Notes under the pieces: generated by a model
Told to the model about the DNA's origin: nothing
The model's database searches: none
Seen by the model: the letters and a program-made list of their open reading frames with translations, nothing else
Position numbers and translations under genes: made by a program
Shown: in pieces, positions 48,369 through 56,434 of the stretch
How the letters are laid out: each line of letters starts with the position of its first letter
Numbering within the stretch: position 1 is the first letter of the stretch
Origin: Sphingomonas sp. PP-CE-1G-424
GTDB lineage: Bacteria > Pseudomonadota > Alphaproteobacteria > Sphingomonadales > Sphingomonadaceae
Length of the DNA: 64,000 nucleotides
Assembly (NCBI RefSeq): GCF_004341085.1
Contig: NZ_SLXW01000001.1
Coordinates: 558,001 to 622,000 of the forward strand
Direction of reading: 5' to 3'

Positions 48369-49510
48369 GCGCCGACTCCGCCGGACAAGGTGGGGACGTC
48401 GAGGCTCGAAAAGCCGTAATGCTTGAGCCAGCGGATATCGCCGTCGAAGAACGGGCGTAGGTCGTCCATGCCGTATTTGAGCATCGCGAGGCGGTCGATG
48501 CCGCAGCCGAACGCGAACCCCTGCCATTCGTCGGGGTCGAGTCCGCAGGCTTCGATCACCTTGCGGTGGACCATGCCCGAGCCGAGGATCTCGAGCCAGC
48601 CATCGGGCTCGGCGCCGCCGACGACGCGCTTGCCCTTCACGAGCGTGTAGCCGACGTCGATCTCGACCGAGGGCTCGGTGAAGGGGAAGTAGCTGGGGCG
48701 CAGGCGAAGCACGATGTCGTCGCGCTCGAAGAACGCCTTTACGAACGTCTCGAGCGTCCATTTCAGGTGTCCGAGCGTGATGCCCTTGTCGATCACGAGG
48801 CCCTCGACCTGGTGGAACATCGGCGTGTGCGTCGCGTCGGAGTCCGAGCGGTAGGTGCGGCCGGGGGCGATGATGCGGATCGGGGGTTTCTGCGACAACA
48901 TCGTGCGGATCTGGACCGGCGACGTGTGCGTGCGGAGCAGCGTCCGCTTCGTGCGAGCCGCGTCGTCGGCAAAGCCGTCGCCGTCGGACGACGGGCTTTG
49001 CCCGTCGCCGGCCGTTCTCGGTTCCTCGAAATAGAAGGTGTCGTGCATCGCGCGCGCGGGGTGCGTCTCGGGAATGTTGAGCGCGGTGAAATTATGCCAG
49101 TCGGTCTCGATCTCGGGACCGGTGGCGACCGCGAAGCCGAGATCGGCGAAGATCTCGGCGAGTTCGTCCATGACCTGCGACACGGGGTGGATCGTGCCGG
49201 CGGGCGTGGCGTCGGCGGGGAGCGTCATGTCGAGCGTTTCGCTGGCGAGGCGCGCGTCGAGCGCGGCGCGTTCGAGCGTGGCCTTGCGCTCGGCGATGCC
49301 GTTGGCGACGGCCTCGCGGAGACCCTGAATCAGCGGGCCTTGGACGAGGCGCTCGTCGGGCGTCATCTTGCCGAGCGTCTTCAGCAGCGCGGTGATCGTG
49401 CCCTGCTTGCCGAGTGCCTCGACCCGGCACGCGTCGAGTGCGTCGAGGCCGGATGCGGCGGCGATCGCCGTCAGCATGTGGTCGCGCATCTGGTTCAGGT
49501 CTTGCGTCAC
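48365..49510 (-). CDS. pheS: Phenylalanine--tRNA ligase alpha subunit, with an in-frame insert
   Basis: A 381-residue catalytic subunit. It has the N-terminal coiled coil, motif 1 in [22 protein letters not shown], motif 2 around [14 protein letters not shown] and motif 3 [33 protein letters not shown], so the enzyme is intact. Between FYFEE and LLRTHTS, where homologues usually have a short acidic loop, there are about 26 residues (164-190) rich in Gly, Asp and Ser. The DNA of this part (48941-49021) is an imperfect palindrome. The gene follows the GIY-YIG gene by one base and is coupled to pheT. Confidence 0.96.
   Translation of the reverse strand: MTQDLNQMRDHMLTAIAAASGLDALDACRVEALGKQGTITALLKTLGKMTPDERLVQGPLIQGLREAVANGIAERKATLERAALDARLASETLDMTLPADATPAGTIHPVSQVMDELAEIFADLGFAVATGPEIETDWHNFTALNIPETHPARAMHDTFYFEEPRTAGDGQSPSSDGDGFADDAARTKRTLLRTHTSPVQIRTMLSQKPPIRIIAPGRTYRSDSDATHTPMFHQVEGLVIDKGITLGHLKWTLETFVKAFFERDDIVLRLRPSYFPFTEPSVEIDVGYTLVKGKRVVGGAEPDGWLEILGSGMVHRKVIEACGLDPDEWQGFAFGCGIDRLAMLKYGMDDLRPFFDGDIRWLKHYGFSSLDVPTLSGGVGA
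48941..49021. repeat. In-frame palindrome-like insert within pheS
   Basis: The segment contains GTCGTCGGCAAAGCCGTCGC on the left and CGACGGGCTTTGCCCGTCGC on the right, which are imperfect complements flanking a short CCGTCGGA loop. It codes for the low-complexity loop with [10 protein letters not shown] inside PheS. The frame is kept and the surrounding catalytic motifs are intact. Whether it is a mobile palindromic element or a local expansion is not known. Confidence 0.6.
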
Positions 49511-49511
49511 G

Positions 49512-49841
49512 TCATACTCCCAGGGCGGGTTCGGTCAGGCGGGGCAGCCCGAGGCCGATACCCAGATCGTCCCAATTTTCGTTGCGCGCTTCGATCAGTT
49601 CGATCTTCCACGCTCTTCGCCATTCCTTCAGCCGCTTCTCGCGTACGATCGCGGCCTCCATCGTGTCGAACATCTCGTAATAGGCGAGACGCTTGATGCC
49701 GTACTGGCGAGTGAAGCCGGGGATCAACCCCTCTCGGTGCTGAACGAGCCTTGCGAGCAAGTTTGAGGTTACGCCGATGTAGAGCGTGCCGTGGCGGCGG
49801 GAGTGAAGGATGTAGACGCACGGCTGAAAGGTTTCGCGCAT
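49512..49841 (-). CDS. GIY-YIG nuclease family protein
   Basis: A 109-residue single-domain GIY-YIG protein. The two hallmark elements read VYILHSR (GIY position) and TLYIGVT (YIG position), followed by [12 protein letters not shown], a conserved Arg, and [16 protein letters not shown] with the catalytic Glu-type residue. It resembles the small YhbQ/UPF0213-like nucleases, whose biological role is unclear. AAGGGGAGC lies before the ATG. It lies in the stretch between rplT and pheS, with its stop 1 bp from the pheS start, so pheST may depend on transcription through it. Confidence 0.92.
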   Translation of the reverse strand: MRETFQPCVYILHSRRHGTLYIGVTSNLLARLVQHREGLIPGFTRQYGIKRLAYYEMFDTMEAAIVREKRLKEWRRAWKIELIEARNENWDDLGIGLGLPRLTEPALGV

Positions 49842-49908
49842 TTCGTGCTCCCCTTGATCGCCCGCTTGATCTGTAAAGCGAAGTGCTTCGCAGTTCCGTG
49901 CATCAACA

Positions 49909-50019
49909 CCCCGTCATCCGGGCGGACGCCGGGACCCACGGTAGCAGGCCGGAGGATGATAGCACGTTATCACCGGGTCCGCCGTAACCATGGGTCCCGG
50001 CGTTCGCCGGGATGACGGA
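49909..50019. repeat. Intergenic palindromic repeat, family F copy 1
   Basis: CCCGTCATCCGGGCGGACGC with CGGGACCCACGG on the left and CCATGGGTCCCGGCGTTCGC with CGGGATGACGGATGGGGG on the right. It lies downstream of rplT, between its terminator and the GIY-YIG gene. Tandem copies of a related element occur at 53.1-53.6 kb. Confidence 0.88.
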
Positions 50020-50075
50020 TGGGGGCGAGGGGGTGATCATAGTTGGGGCGTTCACTCCGCCCAAAACGCAGAAAG

Positions 50076-50105
50076 GGCGCCGGTGGTCTCCCACCGACGC
50101 CCTCC
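50076..50105 (-). terminator. Intrinsic terminator of rpmI-rplT
   Basis: AGGGCGCCGGTGG (50076-50088) pairs with CCACCGACGCCCT (50093-50105), one mismatch, around a TCTC loop. On the minus strand the stem is followed by TTCTGCGTTTT. It lies 22 bp after the rplT stop, so the rpmI-rplT transcript should end before the GIY-YIG-pheST genes. Confidence 0.85.
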
Positions 50106-50127
50106 CGAAACTCACCTCAGTCGCGAA

Positions 50128-50493
50128 TTACGCGGCCTGGGGGAGAGCCGCCTTCACCTGGGCGACGATGGCGCTGAATGCTGCGCCCTCGTGCATGGCG
50201 ATGTCGGCCAGGACCTTCCGGTCGAGTTCGATCCCTGCAAGCTTCACGCCGTGCATGAACTGCGAATAGGTCAGACCCTCGGCGCGGACGCCGGCGTTGA
50301 TGCGCTGGATCCAGAGGCCACGGAACGTGCGCTTCTTAACCTTGCGGTCGCGATATGCGTACTGTCCGGCCTTCTCGACGGCCTGACGGGCGATGCGGAT
50401 GGTGTTCTTGCGACGGCCATAATAGCCCTTCGCCTGAACCAAAATACGCTTGTGCTTGGCGCGGGTGGTAACACCCCGTTTTACGCGTGCCAT
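50128..50493 (-). CDS. rplT: 50S ribosomal protein L20
   Basis: A 121-residue basic protein with the L20 signatures [36 protein letters not shown] and [20 protein letters not shown]. It starts 19 bp after the rpmI stop. L20 usually represses its own operon in bacteria; whether the leader here supports this cannot be seen. Confidence 0.98.
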   Translation of the reverse strand: MARVKRGVTTRAKHKRILVQAKGYYGRRKNTIRIARQAVEKAGQYAYRDRKVKKRTFRGLWIQRINAGVRAEGLTYSQFMHGVKLAGIELDRKVLADIAMHEGAAFSAIVAQVKAALPQAA

Positions 50494-50512
50494 TGTCTAA
50501 TTCCTTCTCAGC

Positions 50513-50716
50513 TCAACGCAGGCCGTAAGGCGCCCAGGCCTTGACTGCTGCGGTATCGGCCTTCGACAGCAGCTTGGTGCCGCGGTTCTGACGGATGTAC
50601 TTTCCGTTGTGATGCGCCAGACGGTGACGCTTGCCGGCGACGCCGTGCTTGAGCAGGCCGGTGGCGGTGAGCTTGAAGCGTTTCTTGACGCCGCTCTTGG
50701 TCTTCAGCTTGGGCAT
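50513..50716 (-). CDS. rpmI: 50S ribosomal protein L35
   Basis: A 67-residue protein beginning MPKLKTKSGVKKRFKLTATG, with the typical KRHRLAHHNGKYIRQNRGT stretch. AAAGGATA precedes the ATG. It is the first gene of rpmI-rplT. The initiation-factor gene infC, usually immediately upstream, is not present here; a divergent AsmA-like gene begins 168 bp away instead. Confidence 0.97.
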   Translation of the reverse strand: MPKLKTKSGVKKRFKLTATGLLKHGVAGKRHRLAHHNGKYIRQNRGTKLLSKADTAAVKAWAPYGLR

Positions 50717-50884
50717 TTTTATCCTTTCGGTTACGAAGGAGGACGCTGAAATCGCCGCGGCAGCCCACACTGGCCGGGCGATTCGTCGAACGCGTTCCCT
50801 TCGAGGAAGCGGGCCGCATAGACGCAATGATCCGCCATATCAACCGTTGTGGAACTGACGCGGCTGTCGTGCGATAGGCCAAGC

Positions 50885-53020
50885 ATGGACGACAGCCCGA
50901 CGCAGCCGATCGAGACCCCTCCCCCGGCCCCTGCGCCGGTCGAGGCGCAAAAACGTCGCAAGCGCCGGATACTGCGCAACATCCTGCTCGGGATCGTCGC
51001 GGTCGTCGTCGCGATCTGGCTGGTGCTGTACATCACCAAGGGGCGCTTCCTGAAGCATCCGTTCGAGCGTGTCGTCGGCTCGCTCACGCACCGGACGCTG
51101 ACCGTACGTGGCGATTTCCAGCTCTATTTCGCGCCGTTCCGCATCAAGCTGTATGCGGAGAACTTCACGCTCTCGAACCCCGACTGGGCGAGCAGGCCGA
51201 ACCTGTTCCAGGCGGACAAGCTCGACACGCGGATCGCGCCGCTGTCGCTGCTCTTCGGCAAGCGGCGGCTGTACTGGCTCGATCTCGTCAACGGCGCGGT
51301 CGATCTGGAGTGGAACGCGGCGCATTCGGCCAACACCTGGACGTTCTCGAACAAGAAGGGCGGCAAGCCGCTCGAATTCCCGCGGATCGACGTGGCGACC
51401 GTGACGGGCACGACGGTGCGCTATCTCGATCCGCGGATGCGCGTGCTGGCGGACCTCAAGGTCGCCGACATCCGCTCGGTCGACGCGACGATCGGCCGCG
51501 CGGTCGGGCTGACCGGCAAGGGGCGGTTGCGCGAGACGCCGTTCACCGTGACCGCGCAACTCCTGTCGCCGGACGCGACCGCCAATCGCGGGCAGAACAA
51601 GCTGGTCGCGCGGGCGCGGGCGGCGGGGAACATCATCGACGTCGCGGGGACGCTGCCGAGCATCGCCGATGTCGAGAACGTGCCGCTCGCCGTGACCGCG
51701 CGGGGCGCAAACCTGTCGACGCTGCTGGGCGTGATCGACGTCGCGATCCCAAACACGCGGACCTACAAACTGCGCGCGCAGCTGATCAAGCAGGGCGACG
51801 AATACGCCTTCACGCATCTGCGCGGCTTTGCAGGCCGAACCGATCTCGCGGGCAAGCTGACGATCGTCAACGGCGAGCGCATCCATCTCGATTCGGTGCT
51901 CACGACCAAGAGCCTCGACATCATCGATGCGGCGCCGTTCATCGGCTTCAATCCCGACATCGTCGAATCGAAGGGGGCTGTCGCGGCGGCAGCCGCGACG
52001 GGCGCCGCACCACAGCGCCTGCTCCCTGACGGGAACCTCCCGGTCGCGACGATGCAGATCTTCGATGCCGACCTGAAATGGACGATCGGCGTGGTGAAGT
52101 CGCGCAACCTGCCGATCTCCAACGTCGATCTGACGCTCGACCTAGAACGCGGGCGGTTGGCGCTGTCGCCGCTGACCTTCTCGATGGCGCGCGGCAACGT
52201 GGCTTCGGACGTGATCTTCGATACGCGCGCACGGCCGAGCGCGGTCTCGTACGATATCCGCCTCGCGCCGACGCCGCTGGGTCGGCTGCTCAAGGGCTAT
52301 GGCCTGACCGAGGCCGGGACGACCGGGACCGTAAAGGGTCGGATCAAGCTCGAGGGACGCGGCGATTCGATTCACGATTCGCTGGCGTCATCACGCGGAC
52401 GGATTGCGTTCGTGCTGCCGTCGGGCGCGCTGTCGGTCCGCAACGTGCAGCTCGCCGAGCTCGACATCGGCACGTTCGCGCAGCGGATGTTCCAGGGTCA
52501 GTTGAACGAACCGGTCCAGATGAACTGCGGGCTGATCGGCTTCACCGTGCGCGGCGGGGTCGCGGCCGCGGACCCGATCCTGATCGACACGCGCAAGAAC
52601 GTCATCGTCGGGCGGGGCGGGTTCAGCTTCCGCAACGAGGCGGTCGATCTGGCGTTTCGGGCGGATTCGAAGAAGTTCAGCCTGTTCGCGGGGCAGTCCC
52701 CGATCGGAGTCGGCGGCATGTTCGCCGCGCTGAAAATGAACGTGATCTCGAAGGATCTGCTCGCGCGCGTCGGCAGCGGGCTCGGGCTGGCTCTGGTGGC
52801 GACGCCGGTCGCGGGGATTTTGGCGTTCGTCGATGTCGGCGATGCGAAGTCGACGGCGTGCGGTCCTGTGCTGGCCGGGGCGACGGCGGCGGCGCAGCGA
52901 ACGACGAAGGGCCAGCCGCGCGACGACGTGGGGCATGGCACGACGGCCAAGGCCGAGGACGGGAAGACGTCTGCGGCGGAGAAGAAGGGGCAGCGAAAGA
53001 AGTTTCTCGGGATTTTCTGA
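50885..53020 (+). CDS. AsmA family protein
   Basis: A 711-residue envelope protein of the AsmA/TamB-like lipid-transfer group. It has a Pro-rich cytoplasmic tail, an RRKRR motif, one membrane anchor (about 32-51, ILLGIVAVVVAIWLVLYI) and a long beta-rich periplasmic part with the family repeat RTLTVRGDFQLYFAPFRIKL, and near the C-terminus LFAGQSPIGVGGMFAALKMN. A Lys-rich end (SAAEKKGQRKKFLGIF) follows. Such proteins are proposed to bridge lipid movement to the outer membrane. It is divergent from rpmI-rplT. Confidence 0.9.
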   Translation: MDDSPTQPIETPPPAPAPVEAQKRRKRRILRNILLGIVAVVVAIWLVLYITKGRFLKHPFERVVGSLTHRTLTVRGDFQLYFAPFRIKLYAENFTLSNPDWASRPNLFQADKLDTRIAPLSLLFGKRRLYWLDLVNGAVDLEWNAAHSANTWTFSNKKGGKPLEFPRIDVATVTGTTVRYLDPRMRVLADLKVADIRSVDATIGRAVGLTGKGRLRETPFTVTAQLLSPDATANRGQNKLVARARAAGNIIDVAGTLPSIADVENVPLAVTARGANLSTLLGVIDVAIPNTRTYKLRAQLIKQGDEYAFTHLRGFAGRTDLAGKLTIVNGERIHLDSVLTTKSLDIIDAAPFIGFNPDIVESKGAVAAAAATGAAPQRLLPDGNLPVATMQIFDADLKWTIGVVKSRNLPISNVDLTLDLERGRLALSPLTFSMARGNVASDVIFDTRARPSAVSYDIRLAPTPLGRLLKGYGLTEAGTTGTVKGRIKLEGRGDSIHDSLASSRGRIAFVLPSGALSVRNVQLAELDIGTFAQRMFQGQLNEPVQMNCGLIGFTVRGGVAAADPILIDTRKNVIVGRGGFSFRNEAVDLAFRADSKKFSLFAGQSPIGVGGMFAALKMNVISKDLLARVGSGLGLALVATPVAGILAFVDVGDAKSTACGPVLAGATAAAQRTTKGQPRDDVGHGTTAKAEDGKTSAAEKKGQRKKFLGIF

Positions 53021-53085
53021 GGTGGGCGCGAAACTAGCGCCCCTTCCCTGCTTTGTTCGGCCCGGGATCAGGCGGACGTTCGGGT

Positions 53086-53606
53086 CGATGGTTGGACCTG
53101 CTTCGACGGCTGGCGTGCCGTATCCGTGGGTCCCGGCGTCCGCCGGGATGACGGATGGGGGTGCGAGTATGGCATGGCGGTGGAGATGCAGGAGGCCGAT
53201 AAAGGCCGCTCGTTTGGATAGCGCGCGGTGCCTGGGTTGGGTTGCGATCACCGCAAGACCATCGTCTCTCACCACACCCGCCCCGTCACCCCGGCGGACG
53301 CCGGGGCTCATGGTAGGGTTGGCTCAGACGGCTAACGTGTCGTGTCCGTAGGTCCCGGCGTCCGCCGGGATGACGGATAGGGGAGTGAGTAGGCATGGCG
53401 GTGGAGACGCAGAAGGCCGATAAAGGCCGCCCGTTTCAATAGCGCGCGGTGCTTGGGTTGGGTCACGATCACCGCAAGACCATCGTCTCTCACCACACCC
53501 GCCCCGTCACCCCGGCGGACGCCGGGGCCCATGGTAGGGTCGGCTCAGACGACCAACGTGCCGTGTCTGTGGGTCCCGGCATCCGCCGGGATGACGGAAG
53601 GGGGGT
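53086..53606. repeat. Tandem duplication of family F palindromes (period about 221 bp)
   Basis: The string CCGCAAGACC occurs at 53251 and 53472 and the flanking 200 bases on both sides recur with few changes. Three right-hand arms of the form TCCCGGCGTCCGCCGGGATG, at about 53131, 53353 and 53574, show just over two units. Each unit holds CCCCGTCACCCCGGCGGACG and the CCGGGATGACGG arms as an inverted repeat plus a shared spacer including AGGCCGATAAAGGCCG. With other short repeats it fills most of the gap 53021-53677, and no gene is seen in it. Confidence 0.88.
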
Positions 53607-53650
53607 GGTGATGTGGGGGCGTTGCGCTTTGCGATGCCGCCCTCCCCTAT

Positions 53651-53672
53651 CCCCTCCCGCAGGCGGGAGGGG
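53651..53672 (-). terminator. Possible terminator after hisN
   Basis: CCCCTCCCGC and GCGGGAGGGG form a 10-bp stem with an AG loop, 6 bases after the hisN stop on the minus strand. No T-run follows, so its role as a terminator is uncertain. Confidence 0.45.
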
Positions 53673-53677
53673 CATTC

Positions 53678-54511
53678 TTATCCGTGATCGTGACCGGCGT
53701 GATCGTGCCCGTCATCGCGCACCCGGTGCATCGCTTCCAGCACGTCGTCCATCCGCGCGGGGTCGCCGATCGCTAGGACATGGCCTTCGCTCGCCGCGGT
53801 CAGGGGGTCGCCGTTCCAGTCGCACATTATGCCGCCGGCGCCTTCGACCACCGGCACCAGCGCGGCGAAGTCGTAGATCTTGAGCCCCGACTCGCACACG
53901 ACATCGAGATGCCCGCTCGCGAGCAGGCCGTAATTGTAGCAGTCGCCGCCATAGACAGGCCCCTGCCGCGGGTTGCCGCCCGAAATCGCGGCGACGAGGG
54001 CCAAATAATGCGGGACGTCGACCTCGTCGAAGAGGTGCGGGCTGGTGGTGGCGATCGTCGAGCCTGCCAGTTCGCGACAGGTGCGCGTGCGAACGGGGAC
54101 GCCGTTGAGCGTCGTCGGGCGGCCCGCGACGCCGACCCAACGTTCGCGCTGGACCGGCTGGTCGATGATCCCGAGCACCGGCCAGCCATCCTCGACCAGC
54201 GCGATCAACGTGCCGAAGATCGCACGGCCGACCGTGAAGCTGCGCGTGCCGTCGATCGGATCGAGCACCCATTTGCGGTTGGTGACGCCCGGCTTCTCGC
54301 CAAACTCCTCGCCGACGATGCCGTCGCCTGAGCGCTCGGCGTCGAGCAGCCGGCGCATCGCCGATTCGGCCTCGCGGTCGGCGCGCGTGACGGGGGATTG
54401 GTCGTCCTTGATCTCGACGCCGTGCTCATGGCGGAAATACGGTCGGATGACGTTGCCCGCTGCATCCGCGAGGCGGTGCGCGAGATCGATATCGGCTTGG
54501 GTGACTGGCAT
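53678..54511 (-). CDS. hisN: Inositol-monophosphatase-fold histidinol-phosphatase
   Basis: A 277-residue magnesium-dependent phosphatase of the IMPase superfamily. Metal-binding motifs are VGEEFGEK, WVLDPIDGTRSFTVG, and GGDCYNYGLLASGHLDVVCESGLKIYDFAALVPVVEGAGG, of which the last is close to the HisN-type histidinol-phosphate phosphatase used in alphaproteobacterial histidine synthesis. An alternative is another sugar phosphatase of the same fold. The C-terminus ends in a His/Asp-rich tail (DDGHDHAGHDHG) that is unusual and could bind metal. No other his genes are near. Confidence 0.85.
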   Translation of the reverse strand: MPVTQADIDLAHRLADAAGNVIRPYFRHEHGVEIKDDQSPVTRADREAESAMRRLLDAERSGDGIVGEEFGEKPGVTNRKWVLDPIDGTRSFTVGRAIFGTLIALVEDGWPVLGIIDQPVQRERWVGVAGRPTTLNGVPVRTRTCRELAGSTIATTSPHLFDEVDVPHYLALVAAISGGNPRQGPVYGGDCYNYGLLASGHLDVVCESGLKIYDFAALVPVVEGAGGIMCDWNGDPLTAASEGHVLAIGDPARMDDVLEAMHRVRDDGHDHAGHDHG

Positions 54512-54601
54512 GACCCCTGCCTATCGGCCGCAGCCGTCGCGAGCAATGGACGGATCATCCGCGTGCGCGTAGGTCGTTGCAATCCAACCGGAGTATCGTC
54601 C

Positions 54602-55135
54602 ATGCGCCTCGTCTCGACTATTGCCGCCGCCCTGCTCGTCGCAACGCCGGCGTTCGCCGCGCTCGCGCCAGGTGCCAAGGCGCCCGACTTCACGACTCGC
54701 GGGGCGATCGCGGGCAAGGTGTTCACGGTGCATCTCGCCGAGCAGCTGAAAAAGGGCCCGGTCGTGCTCTACTTCTTCCCGGCGGCTTATACCGGCGGCT
54801 GCAACGCCGAGGCACATGCGTTCGCCGAGGCGATCCCCGCGTTCACCAAGGCGGGCGCAACCGTGATCGGCATGTCCGCCGACAACGTCGAGACGCTCAG
54901 CAAGTTCTCGGCCGAGAAGTGCGCGGGCAAGTTCGCGGTCGCGAGCGCAGGTCCCAACGTGGTCAAGGGCTATGACGTCGCACTCGGCAAGCAAGTGCTG
55001 GGCCGCGCCGTGACCAAGCGCACCAGCTACGTCATCGCCAAGGACGGTCGGGTCGCGTTCGTGCATGACGACATGAACCCCGCCGAGCATGTCGCGACGA
55101 CGTTGGCGGCAGTGGAAAAGCTGACCGGCAAATAG
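54602..55135 (+). CDS. Exported peroxiredoxin (BCP/PrxQ-like)
   Basis: A 177-residue thiol peroxidase with a signal peptide (STIAAALLVATPAFA, cleavage near residue 19). The peroxidatic cysteine is in FFPAAYTGGCNAEAHAF (Cys67), with a second cysteine in AEKCAGKF that could act as the resolver. The TSYVIAKDGRVAFV motif is typical. The Tyr-Thr-Gly-Gly-Cys variant of TPGC is a small change from the consensus. It removes peroxides in the periplasm. It is divergent from hisN, with a GGDEF gene next downstream. Confidence 0.9.
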   Translation: MRLVSTIAAALLVATPAFAALAPGAKAPDFTTRGAIAGKVFTVHLAEQLKKGPVVLYFFPAAYTGGCNAEAHAFAEAIPAFTKAGATVIGMSADNVETLSKFSAEKCAGKFAVASAGPNVVKGYDVALGKQVLGRAVTKRTSYVIAKDGRVAFVHDDMNPAEHVATTLAAVEKLTGK

Positions 55136-55203
55136 CTGCCGTTCTGGTGACAATATGCTAACGCTTTCGGGTCTATGCCTTTGGTGGGGATGCGGAGGAA
55201 GTC

Positions 55204-56259
55204 ATGGGGGACGCGCAAGCGGCCAAGCCGGTATCGGGGGCAGACCCAAGAAACTCGCTGTACGAGCGTATCGGCAGGTTCCTTGACGAGCATCGCCTGA
55301 GCCCCGACCCCGCGCATTACCATTTCGCGCATGCCGTTCTGTCGGCGCCCGACCAGCCGCTGGCGATCGCGGTCGCCCGGCTGACCGATGGCGGGGTTCG
55401 CCTTAGCCGCAACGATATCGAACGACTCGGCGGCCAGGTCGTCGCCGGCGCCCCGGCGGCGCACCGTCCTGCCTCCGGCCAGGCGTCGGAAGTCGCCGCG
55501 GAAACCGGCGTCGACAGCGCGATTTCGCTGGTCGTCGAAACGCAGCACCACGTCGAAGACTTCACGCAGATCATGCGGACGATGCAGGACGAAACGCGGG
55601 GCTTCGGCCGCGATCTCGCCAAGAGCGCCGCCGCGATCAAGCAGATCGCCGAGATCGACGAGATCACGCAGATCACCAGCATGATGATCGGTCGGATCCA
55701 CGACAGCGAAGTGCGACTCGCCGCCGCCACCGCCGAAGCCGATATCCTGCGCACCAAGCTGGTCGAGGCGCACGACATCGCCCGGCGCGATATGCTGACC
55801 GGCCTGCCCAACCGCCGCGCGTTCGAGGAGGCGTTCGCCGAGCGCGACCTCGATGCCGGACCCTATTGCCTGGCGGTGTGCGACATCGACCGGTTCAAGG
55901 GCGTCAACGACCTCCACGGGCACGGCGTCGGCGACCGCGTCCTCATCGCGATCGGACAGGCGTTGTCGAGCGAATGCGCACCGCATCTGGTGGTCCGCCA
56001 CGGCGGCGAGGAGTTCGCGCTGCTGATCAAGGGCAAAACCCTGTCGGATGCGGCCAAGTTGCTCGATCGTGTTCGCGCGACGGTGGCGGCGAAGCGATAC
56101 CGCAACCGTGAGACCGACGCCCCGCTGGGAAGCATCACCTTTTCGGCGGGCATCACCGCGATCCATATCGAAGAAACGTCGGGAATCGCGTTCTCGCGCG
56201 CCGACCGCCTGCTTTACACGGCGAAAGAACAGGGCCGCGATCGGATCTGTGCCGCCTGA
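55204..56259 (+). CDS. Diguanylate cyclase (GGDEF domain)
   Basis: A 351-residue cytoplasmic protein. Residues 1-185 are helical with a sensor or coiled-coil look (RDMLTGLPNRRAF follows), and residues about 190-351 are a GGDEF domain with DIDRFKGVNDLHGHGVGD and the active-site loop RHGGEEFALLIKG, so it makes cyclic-di-GMP. The inhibitory I-site RxxD that normally lies a few residues before GG(D/E)EF is replaced by CAPH, so feedback inhibition by the usual route is not expected. GGAGGAAGTC precedes the ATG. No transmembrane segment. Confidence 0.92.
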   Translation: MGDAQAAKPVSGADPRNSLYERIGRFLDEHRLSPDPAHYHFAHAVLSAPDQPLAIAVARLTDGGVRLSRNDIERLGGQVVAGAPAAHRPASGQASEVAAETGVDSAISLVVETQHHVEDFTQIMRTMQDETRGFGRDLAKSAAAIKQIAEIDEITQITSMMIGRIHDSEVRLAAATAEADILRTKLVEAHDIARRDMLTGLPNRRAFEEAFAERDLDAGPYCLAVCDIDRFKGVNDLHGHGVGDRVLIAIGQALSSECAPHLVVRHGGEEFALLIKGKTLSDAAKLLDRVRATVAAKRYRNRETDAPLGSITFSAGITAIHIEETSGIAFSRADRLLYTAKEQGRDRICAA

Positions 56260-56359
56260 TCCCGTAAAATGGCGTGTTTTGCGCACGCGATCTGGTGCGA
56301 TTTCCCAACGGCACGGACCGCTCTAGAGAAACCCTAGCCGGCACAACGACTTAAGAAAC

Positions 56360-56375
56360 TGGCACGGTGCGTGCA
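56360..56375 (+). promoter_or_regulatory. Probable sigma-54 (-24/-12) promoter
   Basis: The sequence TGGCACGGTGCGTGCA matches the sigma-54 consensus TGGCACG-N4-TTGCW except for GTGC in place of TTGC. GG and GC are exactly ten bases apart, and the site lies 75 bp before a small open frame with a good ribosome-binding site. The transcription start would be near 56386. No enhancer site was identified; rpoN and ihfA are in the same window. Confidence 0.75.
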
Positions 56376-56434
56376 AAGCTCTCGGTATCGGGGGCCGGAT
56401 GGTCCGGCTCCCCGAAAAACCGAAGGAAACCACC

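Noticed and set aside
49512..49841. GIY-YIG gene as part of a phage-defence or homing system
   Set aside because: No partner gene or intron context is seen; it is a short stand-alone domain of a widespread family.
53086..53606. Regularly spaced repeats considered as a CRISPR array
   Set aside because: The period is 221 bp with palindromic arms and near-identical spacers; no short direct repeats of 25-40 bp and no cas genes are present.
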